Source: Platynereis dumerilii
Taxonomy: Eukaryota; Annelida; Polychaeta; Phyllodocida; Nereididae
Assembly (NCBI GenBank): GCA_026936325.1
Contig: JAPTHN010000190.1
Coordinates: forward strand, 403,255-467,254
Direction: 5' to 3'
Length of the DNA stretch: 64,000 nt
Part shown: piece by piece, positions 12,450 through 25,739 of the stretch
Layout of the letters: each line of letters opens with the position of its first letter
Position numbering within the stretch: position 1 is the stretch's first letter
Translations under genes and position numbers: made by a program
Notes under the pieces: generated by a model
Database searches by the model: none
Told to the model about the DNA's origin: nothing
Seen by the model: only the letters and a program-made list of their open reading frames with translations

Positions 12450-15400
12450 TATGACAATGCAACATAGTAGTGATTTGGGAATTAATAAGATTAGTTTATA
12501 CCTAGATATAATTACATAGACAAAAACAGAAGCATAACTCAGTCAACCAACTTACTACATGTATGTCCCGCACAAGATTGGTTGTTTGTGATAAAAATAT
12601 AGTTATCAAGTGTTTCTCATCTGGGTTCTGAATAAAGTGTGTACCTAAAATTAGTCATTGCCACAACATTTGGGTTATCTTATCATTTATCTGTAGACAG
12701 ATATATCCTCCCTTGGTGCCAGATATCACATTTAACGCTATATCGTGACTGATCACTTTTATGCTTGCTAGCTCGCATGAATTCCTCATGCTGTTGGCAA
12801 TCCCGTGTGACAAACAAAATTGCTCCTCATGCCGTGTTTTCGAACGTGGATTGTCATCTCTTTCTGGTCAGTTGCTAGAATATAATTACTTGTGATTATT
12901 TTTTCCAGATGGCAGGCAGGCCCCAGCAGGGTCCAATCCGAATATCTTTCGAATTTACAAACTTTTCAAGACTTCAAAATTCTAAAAATTGGCCATTGAA
13001 TGTGTGGAAGTGCAAAACTTTGTTAATCCTCAGACATGAGATTTATGTATATTACACATTATTTTCATTGCTGACTATCACTTGAAACATTTTTTTGGAT
13101 AGCCTGGAAAAACCCGATAATTAAACAATTTTTTTTTAATTAAAAATTATTAAAAGGGTCTTTATGGCACAATTATCATTATTAACTTCCTAATTTTTCA
13201 GATTTTTCTCGAATTTCTAACACATATTTCACTGCCAATCCTATATCATACTTGCTTTTAATTTGTTGGCTTCATACCAACAAAATTACGATGGTGGTTT
13301 ATCATAGGCTTGCAAAACTAAATCAACTGTTTGTGGTCAATCATACTTGAAGTTCTCCTCAGGTGAGGAATAAGGAGTGACCCAAATCTAACTTTGCAAA
13401 GCCTTTATGGAGAGTCACTCAATACTAACACAGATTACTTCAGGAAAATTGATGGAGTAGGGACTAGCTGGGCATTTACAGGAGTATATTGCTGCTTGAT
13501 GCAGTTTGTGTATTTTGTGTGTTGGTCAATCTTTCCCTATAGGCTATGTATTGAACATCAATGTAGTATGTAGCCATGGATTTGTCCTGCATAAGGAGCT
13601 TTTTCTTAAATGGACATATATTCTGGCTGACTTCAGAGAAAATGTCAATGGTGTATCTCTGAAACCATTCCCATATAGTGTTGGCTCCAGACAGGTCATT
13701 CAACTGGTTTTAATGGGTGAAAACTTTTTTTAAAATCAGTTAGTGAAAGGTTACACTATTATTGAACGGAGCTTGATGATATGATTTTGAAGCAATTGGA
13801 AAGAAATAGATGAAATCATCATGTCATACAGTTCTGTGTTTCATTGCAATTGTCACAACCATACACGGGTCATTCTCAAATTTCGGGACAATTTGCGTCA
13901 CTCTAGCTCCCTGACATTAATATGAATGCGATAAATATCTTAAGCGTCACTCTGCATCTGTTATTCATATTTCTACTTAGAACCACTGCATTTGGAGCAA
14001 AAATTAATTCATTAGACTTTTTTTAATGCATTATGTCCAGAAATCCATGCAAAATCAATGGTTTTTCCCTGTCACTGGACCTGACATGACAAAATCAAGT
14101 GTTCATTTTCCTCCTAATATACCATTATTTTCAAAGTTTCTTTGCACGATTCATGGGAATATAGACTTGAATTTATATTTAGTTCATATTCAATTTTTTT
14201 TTGCATAATTTCATTGATTAAATTGATACAATAGTCGTGTCACTAATTTATGTTAATTTTTTTGTCCCCTCCGTTACTTGCCATAGCTCTGTTTGTTATT
14301 GTTTTTTATGAGCTATTTTCACTCAATATCATCAGACGCATGTGCGTCATAGTACCACTGCCTTGCAGACTTCATAAAACATGTATTCAATAAATTATGA
14401 CATAATGTTCATAAAAAATGTTTTTGGTCCCACTAAAATGTCCCCTCCGTTTCCTTCATTTCCAAGCTTACCAATGATAATTTTACAGAGTGATTTCATA
14501 TATATGTTGCTGTGGGTGGCAGGTTTTAATATTCTGCAATTATTTTGTCTAATCTCCAAAATAAGAAGCAGTAATGAGCGAAAAGCAAAAAATTGTTCCC
14601 CTCCATTACCGTCCACTCTGTTACCAGGTCATTAGCAAGAAATCGACATTTGGACCAAAAAATATACTGATACGAGATGAAGTACTTCTGAAAATAATAG
14701 TTACATCAATCTTTTATCATTTTTCCTTTTGTCGCTGTTCCTACAGTTGGTTTTTTACATCAAAATTCCCCTCCGTTACCACATTGTCCCCTCCATTACA
14801 GGACAATTTTCCTATACCCGTTGTCCCGAAATTTGAGAATGACCCACACTTAATATGGAATATGCCTGTATCCATGGACTTGCATAAGGAACCTTTCCGA
14901 AAAAGACATATTTTATCTGGCTAAATTTTGGAAAGGACAAATGGTGTGTGACTAAAATCATTCCCTTATAGTATTGCCTGCAGGTAGACCATTCAACTGG
15001 TGTTAGCTTCTTTATTATCAATGAAGTTTGTGAAATGTTCCTTTATAATTAAATGGAATCTGAAAATAAGATCTTGATAATGAATTATTTCTTGATGAAA
15101 TCATCATATCCTGTGGTTCTCCATTACATTGTAATTGTCAAAAGCATAATTATGTAATAAGCCAAGACAGGAGGGAGCGCCAAGCATTTAGTTCTTAGCT
15201 TGGAAATGATGTTCAAATAAATTGCATTTTCTTGTTGTTGGTGTTCTGCAACACAGCAACAGTGACTACAGGAACTCAATCTGAATCTAATACTGTATAC
15301 CAGCCAACCTAACAGCAACTAATCTGGTGAACACCTTTCTTTCTTTCTTCCATTGCCCTTGGACCAACTGAGTGCCCGCTAATCTTTGGTGTGTCAGAGT

Positions 15401-18400
15401 AAGCTGCTGCTGCTGTGTGCAACATTTCTTTATACTATTGCCTGCAAAGGTGTTAGTTCCAGATAATATTATCTGACACACAGAATCAGAACGCATGATT
15501 GAATTTTTTTTTCTAATCATCTGATGCTTTTGGAGCTCTGATGCCTCTTTCAATTATATCTCGGCAAAATGTAGCATATCAGTGACTGTACACTGTTCAG
15601 TGACAATAATTTTTTTAGAAAATGGTATCCTGAATACAAATGTGGTGGTTGTCTTTAATGCACAATCAGATCCTTTTACTATGTAATGTTTTATGAATCG
15701 TGTAATACTTTCTAAGCATTTAATCTTTAATTTCTCTCCTTAAACAATCTTCCTTTCACCATGTAACACAATATACTTTTGTTTCATTGATCCACAGACC
15801 TGTCTATCTTTCTACCACCTAAAAGTAAATATTTACTTACTGACTTACTTAGTGTGGGAAAAACACCACAATCCCAATTTTTCTCTGGTAAGATTTTTGG
15901 CCTGCCGTCTGCGTGAACTTATTTATACTGTACTTACACCCTCTTATTGCCTCTAGTTTTTACCACTATCAAGATTCAATCAGTGCTCAGGTTGTACCTC
16001 AAAGTTGTTTCAATCACTCCGGCCTCTTTTAATATAGGAACAAAAAGCTCCAGTCCGGAAATGGCAATTACAAAGAGATTTGATTCCAAGCCAGCTGATT
16101 GCCAAAATGTCTGATGTGGGACCATTTGTCTTTAGAGGACTAAGATGTTTTAGAAGTGTATAGAGCAGACAAGCTATTATGAGCTGGTACAGCTATAGGA
16201 CTTGCAGTATGGGCCTGAGAAATTTATAGAAATATGAAAGAAACACTTCTTTAAAGGGAGAGATATCAAAACGCATCTTCGCAACTGCATAATTCCCCAT
16301 AACTCAACTGGCAAAATAGATTTTCTCTCATTCCATGCCAGGTCATTTGCTCAGATTTAATCACTATTGATATAATAACCCAATCCTGGTTACTCCGTTG
16401 GTGGCAACACTCCTATAAATTATTTGGTCCATACAGCACCATACAGCGACACGATGCCTGCATTCCTGGAGGTTGGGGTAGCTGTTGAGTACACAATTGT
16501 ACCCTTTTTTTGTGTGAAGCTTCAGTGGTTTTAACTACAATTATGTAAGACAGTTAATACATAATACAAAATTATGCATGTGCATCAAGAAGTGATTTTG
16601 AAAAAGTGTATCAGTGGGTTGAGTGATAAGATGACAGAGTGAGATCCAAGATAAGGCCATGATAGATATATTTGCCTCTTGTGTGGGATCTTTTATTTGC
16701 CCAACATTTATACTTCAGCAATAGCTCTATGATTCGTCATTTTATTTTTGCATTCTTCCCAGCCATCATCTGATTTTTACAAGCAAACCACAAACAAATC
16801 TCAAGCAAATCACAATCAAACAAGAGACCTACATAGTTTTTGGAGTTGATGTAGTAATAAAATTGAGATGGCAATTCGGCAAATGAGCTCATACATAAAG
16901 TTGTGCAATAAGACAACTTGATGGGATGCATTACTGTAATTACGGATAAATGTTGCAATTTGCTGGATATTTATATTCCCTTCTTTTGTGTCAGGTTTGC
17001 AGTTTGATGCAGACCGGATTGATACTAATGAGAGCAGTCTACATAAATTGTTGAAGCAGAGGTATACTTCCGCATTAAGTGTTACGCAAAAAAAGCCTTT
17101 ATGTCTGCTACTCGGAGGAAATCTATATCAGTCTTCTGAAATTTGTCTCAGTTATTCTTCTTTCTATGAAGATTGATGCTGATATAAAAAATCATCTGAA
17201 AAACTGAGAAAGGACAAAGAAACTAAACCCATTGGAGGAAATGAAAAATAGTCATAAATATACTTCTCTGAAACAAGAAAGCTGACCAAATTTAGGCTAT
17301 TAATTTGGAACCACTTTAAATCCTTTGGAAACGCAGCACTAAGGGACAATATTGGGTACAAGAAGTTTTGCTGGCAGATAAGCTATTCAAAATAATGCGT
17401 CACAAAAAATTTATTTCTATACTTTGAACTATTTTTTGCAAACAGCTAGCGCGATTTTTTGAAAATCATGCTACTTATTAAAACGCACAAAACATGACAG
17501 AAAACATGGTATTGGATTAAGGAAAGAATGAAAAGTCCAACTACACTTTGGAGCAGCTTTTCCGTGCATCAGCAGTGTTACAATATGCAAAGCGAGGTAG
17601 ATATTTCATGGGGTTACGTCAATACCAACAAGATCACTCTCTGTAAATGAAAGGAGAACGGAATCCCTTGGTATTTGCCTTATAGTGTGTTGCTACTTGA
17701 TTCAGCTTGTTTATTTTTTATGTTGGTCAATCCTGATCTTGATTACTTATTGGAAGTCAATAAAAGCTGAACCCTGTAGTTTTACCCTGCTTTTAGAATG
17801 GCAGGAATAACACTCTCTGCTGTGCAAGACAGATCTATTCTGGTAGAATTCCTCTCTGGAAAATCAAAAGGCATCCATATGAAATGGTGTTAATGTGACA
17901 ATATCTTTATATTCAACCATGATTACATCGAAGTTGGAACAGCTTATTTGCTTTGTCATAAAATGATGCTTATGCCTGTGATTGATGATAGACAGTTGAA
18001 CCATCAGATCATGCAGGCCTTTGTATACATTCGAATATTTGCAAAAATAATTGTGTGCATCATATCAGTGCAAGGGAAGCTGTCCCATGAGAGTGACAAT
18101 ATCGCATGCAGGACAACATGGCAACACCTAATCTGGTGAACACTGTCATCTCTTTGATCAGTTGCCTTTGGACCAACTGAGTGCCCGCTAATCTTTGGTA
18201 TGTCAGAGTAAGCTGCAGCTGTGTGTAATATCTCTCTGTCCTATTGTGTCTGCAAAGGTGTTAGTTCCAGATAGTATTATCTGCCAAAGAATGAGTCAGC
18301 ATGATGTATTGTTACGTTGAATCAAGAGATTCTTTGAACACCTCCAACAGTATGGCACTACTTCGGAAAAGCATTCGATATCTCAGCATGATATCACTTT

Positions 18401-18420
18401 CAATATTGATGTGAAATATA
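12450..18420. repeat. Tandem backbone unit 2
   Basis: This has the same block order as unit 1: leading block 12,540-13,330, second block 13,480-15,940 (interrupted by the 979-bp element at 13,867), D at 15,950-16,120, B at 16,900-17,160, C at 17,690-17,790, A at 18,130-18,260, and tail to about 18,400. Open frames inside it, such as one over block B at 16,988, are not kept in the other copies. I read it as non-coding duplicated DNA. Confidence 0.7.
13867..14845. mobile_element. 979-bp TIR element with internal CCCCTCCGTTAC repeats
   Basis: The left end reads GGGTCATTCTCAAATTTCGG and the inverted right end is identical, continuing through GACAA. Both sides are flanked by ACAC (13,863-13,866 and 14,846-14,849). 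Inside, the word CCCCTCCGTTAC or a close variant occurs about five times (near 14,268, 14,443, 14,599, 14,767 and 14,790). It is denser toward the right end, like a set of transposase-binding subterminal repeats. Overlapping open frames of up to 116 codons match nothing I know. The element is non-autonomous and its superfamily is unassigned. Confidence 0.75.
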
Positions 18421-18831
18421 CATGCTCAATGTAGTAAATACCATGCAAATAAAAAAGAAGAATTTCTGCAGAGAAACTATTCAAGATATAACAGTATTAT
18501 TTGGGATTTGTGCTTTCTGGTGAGACCTTGATTCTGGTAAATTTTCGAGGCATTCTAAATAGGTCGATATGGAGCCATTTGTTGAATTGACATGGAACTA
18601 CCCACTAGCATCCTTATTCTCAGACAAATTAATCACATCAGGTCAGTTTTGCAATCACCTGGCAGTTATAATCTAATCTCTTTGTAATTGCCATTTCCCG
18701 CAACAATAACTCCATAATTCAATGTAATTTAGAACTCATTTCAGCAAGCGTATACATGTATCGGCAAACTACTAACAGATAAGTTTTGTTGCTGATAATC
18801 TGCAACAATGAAGCAGACAGTAAAAGAGCAC

Positions 18832-21165
18832 CTGTATCCTGATAGTTGGAGATATGATCGAGGCTATTCCACCACAGTTATCACCCGTGTCAATGGTGAA
18901 AATGAGAGAGCGCTCTTCGCTGATGCTTTGTGCAAATTCCGCTGGGAGAGCCTCTATCGCATGAACAATGTGTCTGACAAGGCCGAGATGTTCATCAAAA
19001 CTCTATCTGGATTGTTCAATACTCATTTCCCGCTCAAAACAGTGAAAAGACACAGCAATGACAAACCATGGGTGACCGACCGGTACCGTTCCTTTTTTTA
19101 AAATATCACAACGCCAGTACGCTTTGAAATTTCTATCAAAGCAAAGTTGAACATCTGAAGGAGAGTAATAGCCGTGATTGGTGGAGGCACATGAAGGAAC
19201 TGATTGGCATGAAGTCATCATCATCTCAACCTCTAAGTTCAATGGCTATGTCAGTGTCCGGTGGAGATATGTACAATTTTGTCAACAAAGTGAATAGCTT
19301 TTTTCAATCAGTTGGCAACCATATAGACCCTTTGACTCCAGATAATGTGTTCTTGAACTCACAATCCATTCTCCCTGACAAGTTTTGTGTTGGCATCAGC
19401 GATATGGAAAAACGTCTTCTGTCACTGAACACCAACAATTCATCTGGTCCTGATGGACTGCCCGTCTGGATTTTTCGTGATTTTGCTCATGTGCTGGCTG
19501 CCCCACTAGCATCCATTGCCAATTCTTCATTACGACAAGGTTTCATGCCGGATGTGTGGAAACTTTCTGACACTGTGCCCTTACCCAAAACAATACCAGC
19601 CAGATCCATAGAAACCGATCTGAGGCCTATTTCGATCACATCAGTAGCAGCCGAGGTCATTGAATACTTCCCTGTTAATAGTATGTACAGCTTGGTGGAA
19701 AAATCTCTTGATCGGAATCAGTTTGGTGGAGTGTGAGGATCATCAACAGCAATGGCTTTGTTAAAAATATTGGACTATGTTGCGAAACACACAGACGACT
19801 CCTCAAACACTGTAAGAATGCTTTTGTGTGACTTTTCAAAAGCTTTTGACCTCGTGGATCACTCAATATTGGTTCAGAAGCTTCATAATCTGGGTGTACA
19901 CGAGTCGTTAACAAGGTGGACAGCAAATTTTCTACATAATCGATCACAAAATGTCAAGGTTGGATCTCACAAATCAGAGGTGCTCACCATGAATGCAGGG
20001 TGTCCACAGATAACTTTGTTGGGCCCCCTAGCATTTATTACTTACATCAATGACTTGTGTTTACCAGATTCGGTTATGTCTGTGAAATATGTGGATGATA
20101 CCACCATCTTGCATTCCACATCAAAAGACGCAGGTGATAATGAATCTCTGCAAGAAGTGATTCAAAACCTCAACTTTGGGCTTCTTCAAATAAGATGCGC
20201 TTCAATGTGAGCAAAACAAAGGAGATAGTTTTTAACTTCTCAAGACAGAGTGAATCACGACAGAGACTAACACTTGGGGACACTGAGATCGAACAAGCCC
20301 ACGAAGCGAAAATCTTGGGAGTAATTGTGAGATCAGACTTAAAATGGAACTCACATGTGTCCTCCATCATCAAAAAGGCCAACAAACGTTTATACCTACT
20401 GCGCCTCTGCAAAAGAGCAGGCATGAAAACCAGCGATCTCATTACTATATACACCAGCTTTGTAAGATCTGTACTGGAATACTGCTCTGTTGTGTGATAT
20501 AGATATATACACTTGATATAGATATAATTATTTATAAATGGATCAAGGCAACCCCACCCCCCTCTCCCCATCCACCCCTCAACTTGTCTTTTCTCCCACT
20601 TCCTCCACCTGCCATCATTCTATAATAAGAACTTTGAACAGTTTATGGCAGTCCATGATCAGATGAAAGACCTGAACAATAAAAAGTTTATAGGCGGTGC
20701 TTGGAAAAGCGTTCTAAATAGGACATCTCAAGCATCGCCTAGCCAATTGTCTCTTAAATGAAAAAGTCTAATGTATGATAATGTATTGTAAATGGCTGAA
20801 ATAAAAACCTGTCTGTCTGTCTGTCTAGCTGTCTGTCTGTGTGGCACACATCTCTTCCACAATATTTACATACGGACATTGAGCGCATCCAGAAACGAGC
20901 CTTGGCAACAATTTTTCCAGATAAACAGTACGATGAGGCCCTACGCACAACAAATCTGGATACTTTATTCTACCGTCGTGAGAGCCAGTGCAAGGAACTG
21001 TTCAAATCTATGCTACAGGGCAATCACAAACTCAGTGATCTCATTCCGCCAGCCAGGAATATAAGTCATGATCTGCGACATCCAGTGCCATATAAACTGA
21101 GTCAGCCTAAGACAAAAAGACTAGCCAACAGTTTTGTGCAGTATTGCGTCAGACGCTATTTGTGA
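18832..21165 (+). pseudogene. Broken LINE reverse transcriptase (ORF2 C-terminal part)
   Basis: The reading order is that of a CR1/L2-type ORF2. First comes the linker after the missing endonuclease (ends KPWVTDRYRSFF). Then follow the RT fingers (NNSSGPDGLPVW and DLRPISITS), box A (LLCDFSKAFDLVDH), a degenerate box B (GCPQITLLGP where GxPQGxxLGP is usual) and the catalytic box YVDD (near 20,088-20,099). After these come the thumb (ILGVIVRSDLKWNSHV) and the C-terminal IERIQKRAL region after the nested insert. It needs at least three reading frames. There is a TGA at 19,734-19,736 within one frame, a frame change after about 19,090 and another near 20,175. It is not functional. Confidence 0.88.
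20497..20837 (+). mobile_element. Nested 341-bp retroelement-like insert with (CTGT)n tail
   Basis: It interrupts the LINE reading frame between CTCTGTTGTG and GCACACATCTC. TGTGTG is present at both edges (20,491-20,496 and 20,838-20,843), a likely 6-bp target duplication. The insert ends with GGCTGAAATAAAAACCTGTC and a run of CTGT repeats, a 3' tail in the style of short LINE-mobilised elements. No coding sequence or pol III promoter is recognised. A CCACCCCCCTCTCCCC-type C-rich patch lies near 20,550. Confidence 0.7.
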
Positions 21166-23316
21166 TATTATGCACTCTGGCTTTTATTGTGAACTTTATA
21201 TTACTTTTGTATATTTTATGTATTTATTTTTTAACTTATACCCGTGATTTTATCGTTGTACATACAATTTATATTCATATATTTCTCATAATTCAACAAT
21301 GTGATTTATCTACATATGTTGCAATAAATATACTTTACTTTACTTACTTACTTTACATACTCACTCATGAAATTGTGCTTGGTCATCAAGCCTTGATGGG
21401 ATGCATTACTGCAATTACAGATAAATGCTGCAATTACCTAGGTATTTATATCCCCTTCTCTTGTGTCAGGTTTTCCATTTGATGTAGGTTGGATTGATAA
21501 TAATGAGAGCAGTCCTCATAAATCTTACTTGAAGCAGAACTATATTTTGAGATGAAGTTCAGCAGCAAAAGCCTTTGTGTCTGTTACTTGGATGAAATTT
21601 ATATCAGTCTTCTGTCTCAGTTATTTTACTTTCTAAGAAGATTGATGCCGATTTAAGAAACCATCCGAAAAAGTGAGAAAGGACAAGGAAACAAAACCCA
21701 TTGGAGGAAATGAAAAATAGTCATAAATATGCTTCACTGCAAACAAGAATAAATCAAATTTAGGCTGTTATCATGCAACCACTTTGAAACCGTCGAAACC
21801 GCAGCACTAAGGGACAATATTGACTTCGAGACATTTTACTGGCAGATATTCTATTCAAAATAATGAGTCACAAAAAATGTATTTCTATATGAACGATTCT
21901 TTGCAAATGACGTGTGTGATTTTTGAAAATCATATCACTTATTGAAATGCACAAAACGTGACATAAAACACCGCATTGGAATATTGAATGAATGAAAAGT
22001 CCAACTACACTTTGGAGCAGCTTTTCGCTACATCAGGAATGTCACAGTATGCTAAGCTAGGCAGATATTTCATGGGGTTAAGTCGATACCAAAAAGATCA
22101 CTCTCTGAGAATGAAAGGAGAACGGAATCCCTTGGTATTTGCCTTATAGTGTGTTGCTCCTTGATACAGCTTGTTTATGTTGTATGTTGGCCAATCCCGA
22201 TCTTGATTACTTATTGGAAGTCAATAAAAGCTGATTCCTGCAGTTTTACTCTGCTTTTAGAATGGCAGGAATAAAATTCTATGTTAGGCAAGACAGATCT
22301 AATCTAGTAGAATTCCTCTCTGGAAAATCCAAAGGTATCCATTTAAAATGGTGTTTCTGTGACAATATCTTCAGATTCAACCATGATTACATCGAAGTTG
22401 GAACAGCTTATTTGCTTTATCATAAAATGATGCTGATTGCCTGTGATTGATGATAGACTGTTGAAACATCAGATCATGCAGGCCTCTGTATACATTCAAA
22501 TCTTATCAAAAATAATCGTGTGCATCATATCAGTGCAAGGGAAGCTGTCCCATGAGAGTGACAATATTGTATGCAGGACAACATGGCAACACCTAATCTG
22601 GTGAACACTGTCATCTCTTTGATCGGTTGCCTTTGGACCAACTGAGTGCCCGCTAATCTTTGGTATGTCAGAGTAAGCTGCAGCTGTGTGCAATGTCTCT
22701 CTGTCATATTGTGAAGACTGCAAAGGTGTTAGTTCCAGATAGTATTATCTGCCAAAGAATGAGTCAGCATGATGTATTGTTATGTTGAATCATAAGATGC
22801 TTTGAACATCTCCGATAATAAGGAACTACTTTGAAAATCCATACTATATCTAAACATGATAGCGCTGAAAAGAGACAAATACCAAACATTAAAGAAAGAA
22901 ACTTAGTTTCTGTGGTGACATTGCCTGCTGACAATTGGTTCCCAGACACTTTAAATGATTGGTTTGACAAGATGACTTTAAAATTTAATAATGGCAAAAC
23001 TGACAACTAAACCTGAAATTTCACTCTCTGCTCTGGTTTCCTTTTGCACTTTTTGGCAGTAGTTTTATTTTCCTCTCCTCCATTTTGATATTTCCTGACA
23101 TAATTATTGTAAGTTCATCCTTGCCTTTTCCTCGATCATATCTACTCCGGATCTTTTCCAGTGTACATGTATGCAGGAATTGAATTATTTTGTGCAGTCT
23201 GCTCTTAATGCCTCTAATTTTTTGCCTGAGTCCAGATTCAATCAATGCTTCAGTCATGCCGCAAATTTGGACATTTGTTTGTATTATGCAGGTCCATTCA
23301 ATGGCTGAGCAGGCGT

Positions 23317-23969
23317 TCATCAGGAAATGGCCATTACGAAGGGATTAGATTACCACTGCCAACTGATTGCCAAGCTGATCTGATGTGTATTAATTTGTCT
23401 GAGAATGAGAATGGTAGTGCGTAGTTCCATGTCAATTCAACAAATGGTTCCATATCGACCTATGCAGAATGCCTTGAAAATGTACCAGAATCAAGGTGTC
23501 TCACCAGAAAGCACAATCTGAAGAAATACAGTGATTTCTTGAATAGTTTCTCAGAAAACAATACGAGATTTTTGACAAATTTTTCGAAGTCCAGAAATTC
23601 GAAGGCATGTAACTCAATCAGTGTAAAGCCTAAAGACTCACAATTATTCAATTATTCAGCATGTTTTTATGTAACCCAATGCTTCGTTTCACCCAGCTCA
23701 GTGCATTTGCCTACATACATGTACACTTTTTCAGAGAGGCTACTCCAGATATCACTGATTACTTTGGATATATTTTGTGCTTTCAGGTAAAAACCTTGAT
23801 TCTGGTACATTTTTAAGGCATTCTGAATGGGTCGATACGGAGCCATTTGTTGAATTGTCATTGAACTACCCACTACTATCTTATTCTCTGACAAATTAAT
23901 ACACATCCAATCAGCTTGGCAATTAGCCGGCAGTGGTGATCTAAGCTCTTTGTAATGGCCATTTCCTGC
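23317..23969. repeat. Long imperfect inverted repeat, arms about 215 bp
   Basis: The arms 23,317-23,532 and 23,751-23,969 are reverse complements over their full length, with scattered substitutions and small gaps. Markers are GGAAATGGCCATTACGAAGG opposite TGTAATGGCCATTTCCTGC, and GTACCAGAATCAAGGTGTC opposite AACCTTGATTCTGGTAC. The spacer is about 218 bp. Unit 3 keeps only the second arm (about 18,485-18,700). The structure could be an old foldback MITE or an inverted duplication of block D. Confidence 0.8.
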
Positions 23970-25269
23970 AACAATAACTCAATAATTCAATGCAATTTTG
24001 AATTCCTTTCAGCAAGCGTATATGAATGTACCGGCAAACTACAAACAGAGCTGTTGTGCTGCTGGTAATCTGCAACAATAAAGCAGACAGAGTAAAAGAG
24101 CACATACTCACTCATTAAATTATACTTGATATATACATTACTGTACTTACAGATAAAATTAATGCTACAATTAGCTTGCTATTTATATGCCCTACTCGTG
24201 TGTCAGGTTTTCCATTTGATGTAGGCTGGATTGATATTAAGGAGAGCAGTCCTCATAGATCGTAATTGAAGCAGAAATATATCTTGAGATGAAGTTTAGC
24301 AACAAAAGCCTTTGTGTCTGTCACTTGGCTGAAATTTATATAAATCTTCTGAAATTTATCTAAGCCTTTTTGTCTTTCTATGAAGAAGAGGAATATTTGA
24401 AAAACCATCTGAGAAACTGAGGAAGGACAAAGAAACTAAACTTGTTCGGAGGAAATGAAAAATAGGCCCAAACAAGCACCATTGCAAAGACTTGAGTAAA
24501 TCAAATTCAGTCCATTATCCTTAAACCACTTTGAACCGACAGATCCTTTACATGAAAGGGAAAACTTTGTGAATCTGACAGTTTGCTTGTATGCACAGCT
24601 ATCCTTTTTTTTCAAAAATTAGACCCGTTTAAGCTTCAAATCTTTGAAAAAAATGCTATTTAAAATCAACATCGAAATCGAAAGTCCTACACATTTGAAG
24701 AGTTTCTGTGCCAAGTGAAATTATTATTTTAAAAATAGTTCCTCTTGGAATGGAACTTTTGACAAGAGATACATCATTCAATTGGTCAATAACACCTTGG
24801 ATTACACTTTGGAGCAGCATTTCCCTGCATCAGGGGGTGTCACAATATGCAAAGCTCGGAAGATATTTCACGGGGTTAGTCAATAGCAACAAAGATTACT
24901 CTCTGTAAACGGAAGGATGGATTGTGTGGTATTTGCCTGAGTATGTTGCTGCTTGATACATCTTGTTTATTTCGTAAGTCTGTCAATCTTGCTCTAGATT
25001 ACTTATTGGAGGTCAATAAAACTGGAAATCCTCCAATTTTGCAGTGCTTCGGCAAAGGCAGGAATAACACTAAATATCACGCAAGACATACAGACTTTCT
25101 GAAGTCTGTATGGCAGAACATTGATTGGAAACATTCAGTGGCATTTAATGAAAAAAGAACGTATAAAAATGTTTGCACATGACAGATTATCATAAGATAC
25201 ATGACTTCCACAGAGTTGCAACCCCCTTTTTATTGCTCTGCTATATACATTTCCATCTTTTAAACTATC

Positions 25270-25295
25270 TGATATAGATAGGTAGGTAGATAGAC

Positions 25296-25332
<37 letters not shown>

Positions 25333-25333
25333 T

Positions 25334-25419
<86 letters not shown>

Positions 25420-25456
25420 TCATAGATAGATTCATAGATAGATAGATAGATAGATG
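25270..25456. repeat. GATA microsatellite
   Basis: This is an almost uninterrupted run of about 45 GATA units with a few variants (GGTA, GACA, GATTCATA). Reading frames over it give TyrLeuSerIle repeats on the minus strand, which are artefacts. Confidence 0.97.
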
Positions 25457-25739
25457 GATAAATATACTTTTTTTCTGCATAACAATCTTGAACCTGATAC
25501 ATATCCAAGGAAAGTTGTCCTTTGAGAGATTCACATGCAGGATAACATAGCAACACCTAATGTGGTGAACACATTTCTTTGATCTGTTACCCAGGGACCA
25601 ACTGAGTGCCAGCCAATCTTTGGTGTGTTAGTGTGAGCTGCAGCTGTGTTCTAGATATCTCTTTATCCCATTGTGTCTGCAAAGGTGTAAGCTCCAGATT
25701 GTATATAGATCGCCTGAAACTACTTCATGTCATATCCCA

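Larger units (their letters stand above)
8700..12450. repeat. Tandem backbone unit 1
   Basis: The order is: a leading block (8,750-9,430, recurring at 12,540-13,330), a second block (9,750-10,560, recurring across 13,480-15,950), block D (10,570-10,720), block B (11,280-11,520), block C (11,905-12,000), block A (12,150-12,250) and a tail (12,330-12,450). The tail contains CTTTGAAATACTAGCAATG, the uninserted form of the Harbinger target. No conserved reading frame is shared with the other units. It carries the hAT-like MITE at 9,432 and the hairpin beside it. Confidence 0.7.
18832..21356 (+). mobile_element. 5'-truncated CR1/L2-like non-LTR retrotransposon (LINE)
   Basis: This is a reverse-transcriptase LINE lacking its 5' end, including the endonuclease. 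The boundaries come from comparison with unit 4, where GTAAAAGAGCAC is directly followed by ATACTCACTC (about 24,088-24,109). Here the two are separated by the element. The 3' end is AT-rich, with a short ACTTTACTTTACTTACTT-type tail instead of poly(A), as in CR1/L2-clade LINEs. Only AC is shared at the two junctions, so no clear target duplication is visible. A 341-bp insert sits inside it. It is younger than the unit 3/unit 4 duplication. Confidence 0.88.
18420..22860. repeat. Tandem backbone unit 3, split by a LINE
   Basis: The unit starts with one arm of an inverted D block (18,485-18,700, reverse-complement orientation) and a short block with GCAAACTACTAACAGATAAG. It continues after the LINE with B (21,357-21,640), C (22,140-22,230), A (22,600-22,700) and tail (22,790-22,860). 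Unit 4 shares this order without the LINE, which gives the empty site near 24,099. Confidence 0.7.

Noticed and set aside
25265-25556. Open frames of Tyr-Leu-Ser-Ile repeats over GATA tracts, here and at 38,131-38,922
   Set aside because: They are direct translations of the tetranucleotide repeat and have no start context or family resemblance.
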